Origin: Triglochin maritima
Taxonomy: Eukaryota; Streptophyta; Magnoliopsida; Alismatales; Juncaginaceae
NCBI GenBank assembly: GCA_963682175.1
Contig: OY821772.1
Span: 45,840,925 to 45,904,924, forward strand
Direction of reading: 5' to 3'
Length of the DNA stretch: 64,000 nt
Shown in pieces: positions 10,724 through 21,951 of the stretch. Under the pieces are notes generated by a model. It saw only the letters and a program-made list of their open reading frames with translations. It did not search any database and had not been told where the DNA came from. Position 1 is the stretch's first letter, and the number at the start of each line of letters is the position of its first letter. Position numbers and translations under genes: made by a program.

Positions 10724-12856
10724 TGAAGGGAATGTGTTCTAAAAGTTTTACTTTTAAATGTCAATTATTATGAATTGAATGAGAAATCATTTTGTTCCTT
10801 GTTTATGTTATTCGTCTTTTAGAAGTGTTAAGGAAGAGACTCTTGGTCCTTAACCGTAGAGCTCTAAAAGATATTGGTTTACATAAAACAAAAGATATTC
10901 ACAATCATGGTAATTAACATGAGACATTAATTACCGAGTTAAGATTGTCGTGTTGGTCATATATCATTGTAGCTCTACAAGTGAGTGACAACACGGGTAT
11001 GCAAAAGAGGAAAATATTACTTTTGTATACTGAATAGACCTAATAAGTAAAATATTATAGAAATGTGTTTCTGTGTCATTAATATTTTACTCTGTCTTTG
11101 GTCCTTTGATATGAGACTTATATCTGATCACTTAAGGAATACTTAATTAGATCAGTGTCTTGAACTATCGATAAGTGTAGTATAAAGACATTGGTTGGTT
11201 AAGTACAACTTTTGTTGGAGAAAATAGTTAGTCAAAAGATTATCATTGCCCTTCTTAATTGAGTGATGATATTAGTGGGCCCCTTGATAAAGCAAAGTTA
11301 TAATGTGCACAATGTGATTTGAGTTAAGTCACATATTTATAACTAGCTTAAAGAGATCAAGAAATGAATACTAATACAAAGATGACACAATACTACTTTG
11401 TGTGTATTCTTAATATCATGAGGCAAGGGACAGACACAAGTGATGCACTCCATCACTAAATGGATCGGGTTTTGGTTCGAGTGGAATTAAGACATCTAAC
11501 TAATTGGGAGCTATAATGTGTAGCTAGATACCGCTTATAGCTTGGGATATTAAGCTCTTAATATCACTGTCAACTTAGTCTAGATCCTCCCATAGGTCAC
11601 ACCGCAAAAACCGGGAAACAAGAAGTTTGATTTTTGGTTCATATGATGAGTCGGGTTTCTTATAGAAAATATGACTCATGTGGTGAACGAGTAAAATCAA
11701 TTATGTTGCATATAACATAATTAGAATCATGATAAATTCATATGAGATGCATATATTATGGGGTGCAATAATTTATTATTGCATAGGATAATATATTGCA
11801 TAAGTTGTGAATTTGCTAAAACCCCAAAAGTTCAAATTTTGTTGAAAATAAATCCAAAATTTGAAAAAGGCAAAATCGGGTAGAAGTTCGGTAATCCGTT
11901 ATGGTTCGGTCGACCGAAGGATCTATGGATCGGTCCACCGAACGTGGAACGGATAATCGTAGTTGATTGACCGAACTTGACCAAAGTGCCAGGATCTTTG
12001 GTACGGTGTACCGAACCGGAAATGGTCGACCGAACAATGTCAAGTTCCGATATTTTCGGTTAACCGAATAGCACTCGGTCTTGGACGAGAATTAGTCTGA
12101 TCGGTTAAGGAGATTTTTTCTCCTTGAGATTCGATTATCCGTCGCGTACTTGGTTAAACAATCGTGACATATTCGGTTAACCGAGTGGGACTCGGTAAAC
12201 CGAAGCACGATCGATTTTCTGCATTTGATAATTAAGAGATTAATTTGATCAATGGTTGGATTAACTCCAAACTTGGTCAAACGTTTTGTGGGTGCATATA
12301 ATGCATTATGGAATTAGTTTGTGAGAGAAAATGTCAAGAATTCGTGGCTTAAGAATAGCCATGATTAAGAGTAAGATTGGAGCCTATAAATAGGTCCTTA
12401 TTCTCCTTAATTATGTTAGAAGTTTGCTAAATATTTTCTCTCCTAATTCACCACAAAAATCCACGAAAATTCTCTTAGTTTTCTAAGTCTTTGGAAGGAG
12501 AAATCTCAGAGATTAAGGAAGGGGTTTGTAGCTAGATTCTAAGCCTGTTTGGAGATTGATTGGCTAACTCCTTTCTCTCCAACCTTGTTTAGGGTTTTGA
12601 TGAACACTCGGAGGCATCCGGCGCAACGAGAAGCGACGATTGGCTTCCTCAACGTCTCTGAAACGTCAAGAAGTTTTTGAGAACTTCTAGGTATGAATTT
12701 CGGAGTCCATTTGTGTTTGTTTTAATGAGTTTTTAAAACTAGTTGTTAAAACAAACCGATGCATGCATAAAATAAATCGAAGAAAATTGTAATAGATCCT
12801 TATTATACATGAAAATTCGAAAAATATATATGTATAATTAAACAAGAAATCCTACA
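10724..12856 (+). repeat. Right arm of the large inverted repeat (R)
   Basis: Inverted partner of 7513-9577. In this orientation it contains GGTCGACC-type sites (about 11908 and 12026) and a TATA-like CTATAAATAGG near 12390. These are followed by a possible transcribed leader with a donor-like TCTAG|GTATGAA at about 12690, and the end GAAATCCTACA at 12856. It separates the BED and middle parts of the hAT relic, so it inserted after that element. Confidence 0.8.
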
Positions 12857-14935
12857 GAGACTTGTATCTTTCACATAATGAGTTTATGATTTGATTATTA
12901 TAAAAAAACTATCAATGTGTATGATGATAAATATATTAGTTGGTTATACAAAACTCGTGTTGGAAAAGTTGATATGCCAAAAGATTATCATTGTCTCTCT
13001 TGACTTGAGTGATGATATTGTTGGACATCTTGATAAAATGAAATTATAATGTGCACAATGTAACTTGTGTAAAGTTACATATTTATAATTAGCTTAAGAG
13101 ATCAAAAAATGAACATATATAATGCAAAGATGACACGTTTCTACTTTATATAATATTCTCGATATCATGAGGCAAGTGATAAACACAAGTGATATTAAAT
13201 ATCACTGAATGGATCGTGTTTTGTTCGAGTGAGCAAAACAACTTTGTTATTTGGGTAACTATAATGTGTAGCTAGGTACCGCTTATAGTTTATGATATAA
13301 AGCGTTTTATATCATTGCCAATATAACATAGATCCTCCTATATGTCACACCACAAAACTGAGACACAAGAAATTTGATTTTATATTTTGTATGATGTATC
13401 ACGATACATGTGATAAATATTAAAATCAAATGTGTTGTGATTACTACATGGTTAGAATAATCAATAAATTTATAGGAGATGTAAATATATATTATGAGGT
13501 ATAATGTTTGACATTATATATGATAATATGTTACATATTATAATGTGATTCGTAACATTATAAAATATAAATTTGCTAAAACCCCGGAGATCGGATTTTG
13601 TTGGATATTAATCCAAAATTTGATAAATACATAAATCGGTCAAACCAGTCGACCGTTTGACAAACGTGGTTCGACCGAAATTAGAGTTTTTTCTGATTGA
13701 GAGACGGTAGACCGTTTCGACATGTTGCTCGACCGAAACTAGGGATTTTGGTTGTGATGAATCAGTCAACTGGTTGGACGTGTTGTTCGACCGAAATTGA
13801 CGATTTGCAACCAATCGGCCGAACAATTGACTATTTCGGTTGACCGTTTGCGTACGGTTTTGCATGAATTAATAAGAGAATTTATTTGATCATGAATTGG
13901 ATTTGTTCCAATTTGATTAGAAGAGGTTAAAGATGATTACAAGTCGAGATGTGATTGGATTAGAAGAGCTATTAACAAGGAATCATGTGCAAGTGAGTTG
14001 CCATATATGAATGTAGGACTCTCCTCTCCTCGTTGTTAATATATGAATGCAAAATTCTCCTCTCCATATTACTCCACCAAATACAACCGAAAATTCACTT
14101 GTTAGTTTAGTGTTTGAGAAATTAAATTCTAAGAGCATCAAATGGGTAATTAGTAGGGGTGTAAACGGGTCGGGTACGGGTCGGGTATGCCACTATCCGT
14201 ACCCGTACCCGGCTAAATTAGCGGGTACGGGTACAAGTATATACCCGGCAAAAAACATATATACACGTACCCGACCCGTACCCGTTAAGTTAGCGGGTAC
14301 GGAGCGGGTAAACGGGTATAGCGGGTATAATATATAATATATAAAAATATAATATATATTATATAAAATATATATTATATATATATAATATATAATATAT
14401 AACATATAAAATATTAAAAAAATATATTATATATATAATATAATATATCTTAACGGGTAAACGGGTACGGGTAATGCGTATACCCGTACCCGACCCGTTT
14501 ATTAACCGGGTAAACGGGTACGGGTATACGGGTTTGAATTTTTAAACGGGTATGGATTTTTGTACAAATACCGGGTATACGGGTATTACCCGCCCCGTTT
14601 ACACCCCTAGTAATTAGCTAGATTCTAGCTTTGAATTAGAGATTTATTGACTAACTCATTCTCTCTAAATCTTGTTTACAGTTTGGTAAACACTTGGAGG
14701 AATTCTGAGACGATTTAATTGCAACGCGACTCCGGATCTTCGAAAATGTTTTAGAGATCTTTTGGGTATGATTTTCTTCTATACAATTGAATATTTATGT
14801 ATGATACATATATTAAAATGCATAGTCTATGTTTTGTACATGAAAAATTATTGAAAATATGAAAATCGATCATAAATGCTTGTTAGATTTTTTAAAATTA
14901 TACACAAGTGTAGGGTACGAAATCCTAAAATAAAT
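12857..14935 (+). repeat. Third, older copy of the repeat (R2), direct to R
   Basis: It follows R immediately, in the same orientation and the same block order. Examples are the AAAGATTATCATTG block (12978), TAATGTGTAGCTAG with ACCGCTTATA (13263-13287), ATTTGCTAAAACCCC (13569), and the final GAAATCCTA near 14919. It is clearly more diverged than L and R are from each other. A hAT MITE is inserted at 14154-14609. Confidence 0.75.
14154..14609. mobile_element. hAT-like MITE, GGGTACGGGTA-motif filled
   Basis: The terminal inverted repeats are TAGGGGTGTAAACGGG at both ends (16 bp identical). A perfect 8-bp target duplication GTAATTAG lies at 14146-14153 and 14610-14617. The arms are arrays of GGGTACGGGTA/TACCCGTACCC, and the centre is a long ATATATAATA tract. 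No coding capacity. Confidence 0.93.
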
Positions 14936-15960
14936 GTATTAATTAAGTTTATTTCTCACTTATCATATTTTGTATTTGTAGAAACCTTTAATGTGCGTCT
15001 GGAAAATGGTTGAAATTGTGGATTATGGTAACTAAACGACTTTCTAAAAGTTGGAGATTTAACTTGGCTAAACGGTAATTCATCTTTAGTTATATATATC
15101 AACAATTATATTTCTACTTTTAATTACATCAAAAATTACATTTTTAATGTTCCAGAACTAGTGTCTAAAATAGATTGTTATGAAGTAGATGCTACAATAT
15201 TCTTAAGTTTACATTTTGTTGTATGTCTTGTTAGATGAGTAGTTTATTTACTACCAATTGCAGTAAGTTCAACACCACATATTTTACATATAACTCATTC
15301 TTTCCCATTTTTATCTTGTGATAAGTCAAAATCATTCCAAACCTTACTCTCTCTTTTCTCTAGTATTTTTGACTCTACTTGATGCATTAACAGGTGAATT
15401 ACTATCTCCTTCAGGTTCAGGTGATAAATTAATTGATAGGAAGATGTCATTGAAATTAAAATGTAGGCAAACAAAAATCTAAATTTTCTAACCAACGAGA
15501 AATTCATGATAATTAACTCAAATAAACTAATTATACTAAATAAATTAAAAGGTACAAAAATGCAAACTATACGGCGAGAAACATAGAAGATTGTGTCAGT
15601 GTGTCGCAAAATCGAACGAATCGGACAACAAATTTAGGCTTTCGCTCAAACTCGACGTCTCGACCCACTTATAACATAAATGAAAATACTTAGTGAAAGA
15701 TTAAGAAGATTAGAATTTGAAAAAGAAAAAGAAAAATTGGTGCGAAGAAATGAACGTGATGATATTTTCGTAATTTAAAATAAACAAAAAAACAACGACT
15801 ATAAGAGTCGTTGGTGTGCAAATGTGCAATACTGACGTAAGCAATCCAATAGCTCTGTGAGCCGTTGGATTAAACAGGCCGACCTGGTCCACCAGCGTAA
15901 GGACCCGTTGGAGCCCGTTTATTTATTTTCTCCGGGTTCGACCCTACCACCTCTAGTTAC
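14936..15960. other. Intergenic DNA with a hAT N-terminal relic
   Basis: AT-rich up to about 15660, with the BED finger relic at 15100-15400. From about 15830 it becomes the promoter-proximal region of the complex I gene. A GGGTTCGACCC block at 15935-15945 resembles a tRNA B box, but no tRNA fold was found. Confidence 0.45.
15100..15400 (-). pseudogene. hAT transposase relic, N-terminal BED zinc finger
   Basis: The minus strand reads ESKVWNDFDLSQDKNGKE, stop, VICKICGVELTAIGSK, stop, TTHLTRHTTKCK. The SKVWxxF start, CxxC pair and HxxxH pair are the BED finger pattern of hAT transposases. Two in-frame stops show decay. It is the 5' end of the element whose other parts lie at 10262-10380 and 9584-9925. 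Confidence 0.82.
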
Positions 15961-16023
15961 GGCAACAATGTCTTCGTGATTTTGGAGATCGTAGCGAATA
16001 CAATTACAAAAATTCAACCGGAC

Positions 16024-16077
16024 TGGGCCTCACTAAGTATGTAATGGGCCATCAAAATCAGCCCAGTCGAAAGCCCA
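16024..16077. promoter_or_regulatory. Cluster of four site II (TGGGCC/T) promoter elements
   Basis: TGGGCC occurs at 16024-16029 and 16045-16050, and AGCCCA (TGGGCT on the other strand) at 16060-16065 and 16072-16077. They lie 70-125 bp before the start codon. Site II elements bind TCP factors and are common in plant promoters for mitochondrial respiratory genes, which fits the gene downstream. The grouping is seen; the function is inferred. Confidence 0.7.
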
Positions 16078-16146
16078 CAAAACCCCAATAACTCCATCGA
16101 CACCTCTGTTCAACTCCCGACCTCACACCACACCACAGAGAGAGAA

Positions 16147-19100
16147 ATGGGATTCCTACGAGCTCTCCACCGGTCCAAACCCCTCCTCCGATCGCACTTC
16201 TCTCGCCTCTCCCCAAACCCTAACCCTAACCCCAACCCCAATCTCAGATGGATCTCCACAACCCCCGATCTCCACAAGCCCGACGCCACCTCCGCCGCCG
16301 CCGCGCCCGAACCGGAAATCCCACCGCGGTCCCCCGTCGGCGGGGCCAGGTTCGAGCTCGACAAACCCGAGGACGCCCTTGAGGTCTTCGTCGATGGCTT
16401 CCCCGTGAAGATCCCCAAGGGCTTCACGGTTCTCCAGGCCTGCGAGGTCGCCGGGGTTGACATCCCCAGATTTTGCTACCATAGTAGGTTGTCCATTGCT
16501 GGGAACTGCCGGATGTGCCTTGTCGAGGTCGAGAAGTCTCCCAAGCCCGTCGCGTCCTGCGCTATGCCCGCTCTTCCAGGTTTGGGATCAGATCGTTTGT
16601 GTTTCTTTGGTTTTCGGTTTTGAGGTTGGGATGCTGGTGGCAATGCTGCAGTTTTGCTTTGTGTTAACTGCTGTTGGTTTGATTTGAAACTTCGGCATTG
16701 TTATGTCGGATTGAGCCTTTTGGTTTGGGTTGAACTCGCGCCTGGTAATTGGGCTGTATTGTGTACACTGCGTGTTAGATAATCGTGTAGTCGTGTTGTG
16801 AAGTTATGTTAATCGTGTCAAAGACAATTTGAAAAGTTTGACTTTGTTTAGATTGAGAATGGCTAACATGTTATATTAATGTTTTCATGCTAAAAAAAAC
16901 ATCCTCAACAAACAACCATTATCAAGTAGAAAACAGTTGATTAACTAATAAAGGGTGCTGCTGATAAAAATACCTGAGGATGTTTTTTATCCTGTGTCAT
17001 GACATGTTTAACTAGTGTTTCCTTCTCGTGCAGTGTTCCTATCCTGTTACTACTATGTTGTGTTTGGAAGTATCGGCCAAGTTCGATGTGTTGCTATATG
17101 TTTTTTTGTTGTGTGGTTTTATCAACTCATTTTGGTTTGATTTGGTTTCGGTGAATAGGAATGAAGATTAAGACTGATACACCAGTTGCCAAGAAGGCAA
17201 GGGAAGGAGTGATGGAGTTCCTTTTGATGAACCATCCCTTGGATTGTCCAATTTGTGATCAGGGAGGGGAGTGTGATTTGCAGGATCAGTCCATGGCCTT
17301 TGGCTCGGATAGAGGGCGGTTCACAGAAATGAAGAGGTCTGTGGTGGATAAGAACCTTGGTCCATTGGTGAAGACAGTGATGACAAGGTGTATCCAGTGC
17401 ACAAGGTACTGAAGTTTTCAACCTTTATTGCAGACATTTAGGATTTTAATCCTGTAGGGTTGTCTGGTTATGTGAGAAACCGACCATACTTCTTGAAATT
17501 GTGATGTAGTTAATTCTGAATCCAGGGAGTGATATGTTGCAAACCAGCACAATTATTTAAGGGCTTTGAAGTTTTTTGCCTCATGTGCTATGCGCACATG
17601 GTACTAAATTACTCTCTCTAAGATTTTCCTCCCAGATCCTTTATGCAGTGCTTTTATTTTCCATGAAAGGGATTAAAAGCGAAACAAAATTGTGAATGTC
17701 AACTGTCTGGGAACATCTTCTATGTGTACAGTGTGATTTTGGTTGAAGCATATTGGTAGAACACCTTCCAAAATATGTTTTTGAGTGTCAGCGTTTTTTA
17801 GTTTGGAAGGTCTAACTTCAATGTGATTTCTCTCTGCAGAAGATCCAGTTAAATTATTATGTTGGTTTTTCTCTTAGGTTGTAGTTGAATGTGTTATTTG
17901 TTAATCTCATAGTACTTTTGAATGTTGGGTTTTATAAGTCGTGTGATTTGCAGTCAACCTTGTTTGGACAAGCATGCCACTTTAACATGATAGTAATTAA
18001 GCATTGTACACGATTGTTTTTTTTCCAACTTACATGGAATAGTCAATCATATATCAAGCGTAATACGCATTAAATTATACATACGACCGTAGTTGTAATA
18101 AATTATTAATATTTTACCTTAATTTGAAACAACCAAAGTTAGACTCGACTTGGGATTTGCTATTTTCATTTTTTTTTTGTACAGCTTGGTATATCAAACC
18201 ATGAAGGATTTGCAAACCCTAGAGTAATTCATCTTGACAAGCTATTATAAACGACACACTATGGAATTTCAAGTTAAAGTGAGATCTGAATTCAAAATTC
18301 TGCATCCAAATGTAACCTTATGGAATTCCTGATTGAGTAATTTTTTGGGCCCTATATCTCACCGATTGTTCTTTTTTGCTTCTTTTCTAAACCTTAAATT
18401 GCATCACTGCTTAATCTGTATTCTTTTCCTGAACCTTAAATGTGGTTAGATGTGCGTAAATGTTTGATGCAATGCCGCTATCTCAATACAATTGTGTTTT
18501 GCTTCAGGTGTGTAAGATTTGCCACAGAGGTTGCTGGGGTGGAGGACCTTGGGATGCTAGGCCGAGGCAGTGGAGAGGAAATTGGAACATATGTTGAAAA
18601 GCTTATGACAAGCGAACTTTCTGGAAATGTTATAGATATATGTCCTGTGGGTGCTCTTACTTCCAAACCATTTGCTTTTAAAGCTAGAAATTGGGAATTG
18701 AAGGGAACAGAGACTATTGATGTAACAGATGCTGTTGGCTCGAACATTAGAATTGACAGCAGAGGTCCCGAAGTCATGCGCATTTTACCACGTTTGAATG
18801 AGGTTAGCTCTTCTGTCTTTTTTATTTAGGTTTTACTATGCCTGTAGTCTAAGCAATTCTTACTTTTTGTGCCTTCTGTTCACAGTCGCATTTTTTGTGG
18901 TGCACATAAATATCTTTATTGATGGACATTTTGTTTCCTCTTATTTCATTTCTTTCCATAGTTGTTTGTAAGTAATTTACTATCAAAGCTTGTGAAGTGC
19001 TTAGTATGCAAGCTTATATTTCTTGGAACCTAAAACATGAAGTCTATTTTAAAATGTAGCTGATTTCTTTGCCCTCTTTCTGCAGGATATCAACGAGGAG

Positions 19101-21951
19101 TGGATATCTGACAAAACACGTTTCTGTTATGATGGTCTAAAAAGGCAAAGATTGAATGACCCCATGATTCGTGGGCCTGATGGACGATTCAAAGCTGTGA
19201 GTTGGCGTGATGCCCTTGCAGTTGTTGCTGAGGTTGTGCATCAAGTCAAGTCTGAGGAAATTGCTGGAATTGCTGGTCGCCTTTCTGATGCTGAATCTAT
19301 GATGGCTTTAAAGGATTTGATGAATAGATTGGGTTCTAATAATGTTTTGTGTGAGGGAAATGGTTTGAATCCACAAGCTGACCTACGCTCAAGATACCTT
19401 TTGAACACAAGTATCTCTGCCTTGGAGAAGGCGGATGTTTTTCTTCTGGTTGGCAGCCAGGTAACATATTTAAACATTGTTATTTCCTACTTGCAACTTT
19501 TATCTTTCTGAGTCTATTATAGAAAGTTCAAGGTTGATGTTTGTGCAAATTTTTTGTTATTCCTATTATTATCAAATGTTTATCACTTGACTGGCGAAAA
19601 TTGCATTACCATACACATCAAAGCACGTTGGTTAGTGAAACATTTTTCTTCTACATCTTAGCTTGTTCTTTGGTTAATGCTTATAAAACGGCAACTCATT
19701 TTGTTACTAACAGCGGTATGATTTTACCAGTAACTTCTCAGTTTCTATAAGTGCTATTACAAGCCATTCTAGAGGAACAATTTATTCAGCAATTTCTAGT
19801 CAGAGTTAGTCATCATCCATCAATTTTGTGTTCCATGAACATAAGCCATTGGAATTAAAAAAAGTAAACCCACAATGAAAAGATAGTTCCTGAAGTATTT
19901 CTAGAGAAAGATCAGTACAAATATCTGAAGAGATTGTTCAAGAAGGAGGAGCAGATTGCCAGATAGAAGCAATTCAAGATTGAGAGATAATTAGTTTTTA
20001 GTTTAGAAGTTTATCCTTTGGCTTTGAGATCCGCCAGCTGCGTGTACACAATTATTTACATATTTGAGCATCAGAGGTGAAGTATACAGAAGTGGCACTT
20101 TTGGAATGGGGAATACTACCTCCCCACTCACCTACATTCGATATGCTAGGTGGATAGGCCTTAACTTTGAAAAGGAACGTAAACCTTGTTAAGCTAGAAG
20201 CCTACTTCGCTTCTCTTCTTTATCTAAAAATGTGATCCACCAATTATGATTGTCTCAGTTTCTGCTTTCTTGCGATCCTAGCAACAGGAAACTGAAATTG
20301 TTTGGCATCCCTGATATTCATGTATTGTAGAACTAGCTTGTTGAAACATTATACGTGAATCATTAATCAACAAACTTTACTGAACTCCAAAAAAGCAACA
20401 AAATCGTTAATACTGCTTTTATACCTTTTATTTTATTTATTACTGTTCGAACATTTGGAGATGATAAAATGGATACAGGTATATCTGCATGTATCATAGT
20501 CAGCTGAATAAGCTTCTTCCAAACTACTCACTTCTTCAGTCTGCTAATCTGGGACTGATGAGGTTCCAGTATCCATGTCCATTATTAACAGAAGAGTCTT
20601 CATCCGTACACAAGTCATCTCCCTGGCTCAAATTAACCCTGAATTTTGCAAGTTTCTCAAGAATATCTACCAGATACAGTAACCTTTCCTGCTATGGTGG
20701 ATTTTGCAAGGCCCGAATGAAGCAAACTTTGGTCTTGTAATAGATTTTATGTTTCAAAATGGAAGCTTGGTTAATTCCTAAGCTATATTGTTTAAAAAAA
20801 TCTACTTTGTACTCATTTATCATTGTAGAGGAATGGGCACAGCTAATAAACATGTTAGTCGAAGCACTTGATCCACATGATCTCTTAATTTCTAGGGCCT
20901 TTAGGGCTCCAGATAGGCCAGCCATCAATGAGGATATATGTTTTGTCTTTTTTTTTTGAGGTTGAAGTTCAGCAAGAAACCTGTTTGCATGAATGGCTCC
21001 CTTTGTTGTTGGAAGTTTATGTCAAATAACTTGTGATCCTTCAAAATGCAGCCAAGAACAGAAGCTGCAATGGTGAATGCCAGAATCAGAAAAACTGTTC
21101 GAGCTTCTAAAGCAAAGGTTGGGTATATTGGTCAGCAATCAGATCTAAATTATGACCATGAGCACCTAGGCACAGGACCACAAACACTTCTTGAAATTGC
21201 AGAGGAACGTCATCCTTTCTTTTCGACCCTGTCATCTGCAAAGAACCCTGTCATCATTGTTGGTGGTGGAATTTTCCAGAGGGAAGATAAAGACTCCATT
21301 AATTCTGCTGTCGAGAAAATAGCCCAATCTGCGAAGGTTGTTAGACCGTATTGGAATGGACTTAACGTTCTGCTTCTCAATGCTGCACAGGCCGCTGCCC
21401 TTGATTTGGGCCTCGTGCCTAGTCCTGACTACAGCCTCAGCTCCATGAAGTTCCTATATCTGATGGGTTCTGATGATGTCGACATGGACAAAATTTCAAA
21501 AGATGCATTTGTTGTTTATCAGGGTCATCATGGGGACAAAGGTGTTTACCGTGCTAATGTTATTTTACCATCTGCTGCATTCAGTGAAAAAGAAGGAACA
21601 TATGAGAACACAGAAGGGTGCGTCCAGTGGACCGTTCCTGCAGTACCTACTGTTGGTGATGCAAGGGATGATTGGAAAATTATTAGGGCACTCTCCGAGG
21701 TTGCAGGGGTTTGCCTGCCATATGATACTCTTGCCGGTGTCCGAGCGCGCATGAGAGCGGTAGCACCAAATCTGCTGAATGTTGATGAAAGAGAGCCAGC
21801 TACACCATTCATTGAGTTGAAGCCTGACTGCAAGCAAAAGATGAGCGAAACTCCTTTTGAACCTGCAGTTCGAAATTTCTATATGACGGATCCAATTACC
21901 CGAGCTTCAAAGATAATGGCTCAATGCAGTGCAACCCTTTTGAAGAAATAA
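16147..21951 (+). CDS. NDUFS1: NADH dehydrogenase (ubiquinone) Fe-S protein 1, 75 kDa complex I subunit
   Basis: This subunit carries the first iron-sulfur clusters of the peripheral arm of mitochondrial complex I, passing electrons from NADH towards ubiquinone. The exons are 16147-16579, 17159-17405, 18508-18802, 19086-19460 and 21052-21951, all GT-AG and in frame, giving 749 residues, the usual length. Residues 1 to about 60 form an Arg/Ser-rich mitochondrial presequence. The 2Fe-2S ligands are C110, C121, C124 and C138. The His-coordinated 4Fe-4S set is H170, C174, C177 and C183. The second 4Fe-4S set is C222, C225, C228 and C272 (in CPVGAL). The molybdopterin-oxidoreductase-like domain follows. 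The Arabidopsis counterpart is At5g37510. No damage is seen. The start is chosen because ATG is followed by the presequence and preceded by site II promoter motifs. Confidence 0.97.

Noticed and set aside
7513..12856. Calling the inverted arms LTRs of one retrotransposon
   Set aside because: The LTRs of one element are direct, not inverted, and no primer binding site, gag or pol sequence was seen between or beside them.
15930..15950. GGGTTCGACCC block as a tRNA or SINE B box
   Set aside because: No A box or cloverleaf could be read upstream, and the region is promoter-proximal to the complex I gene.
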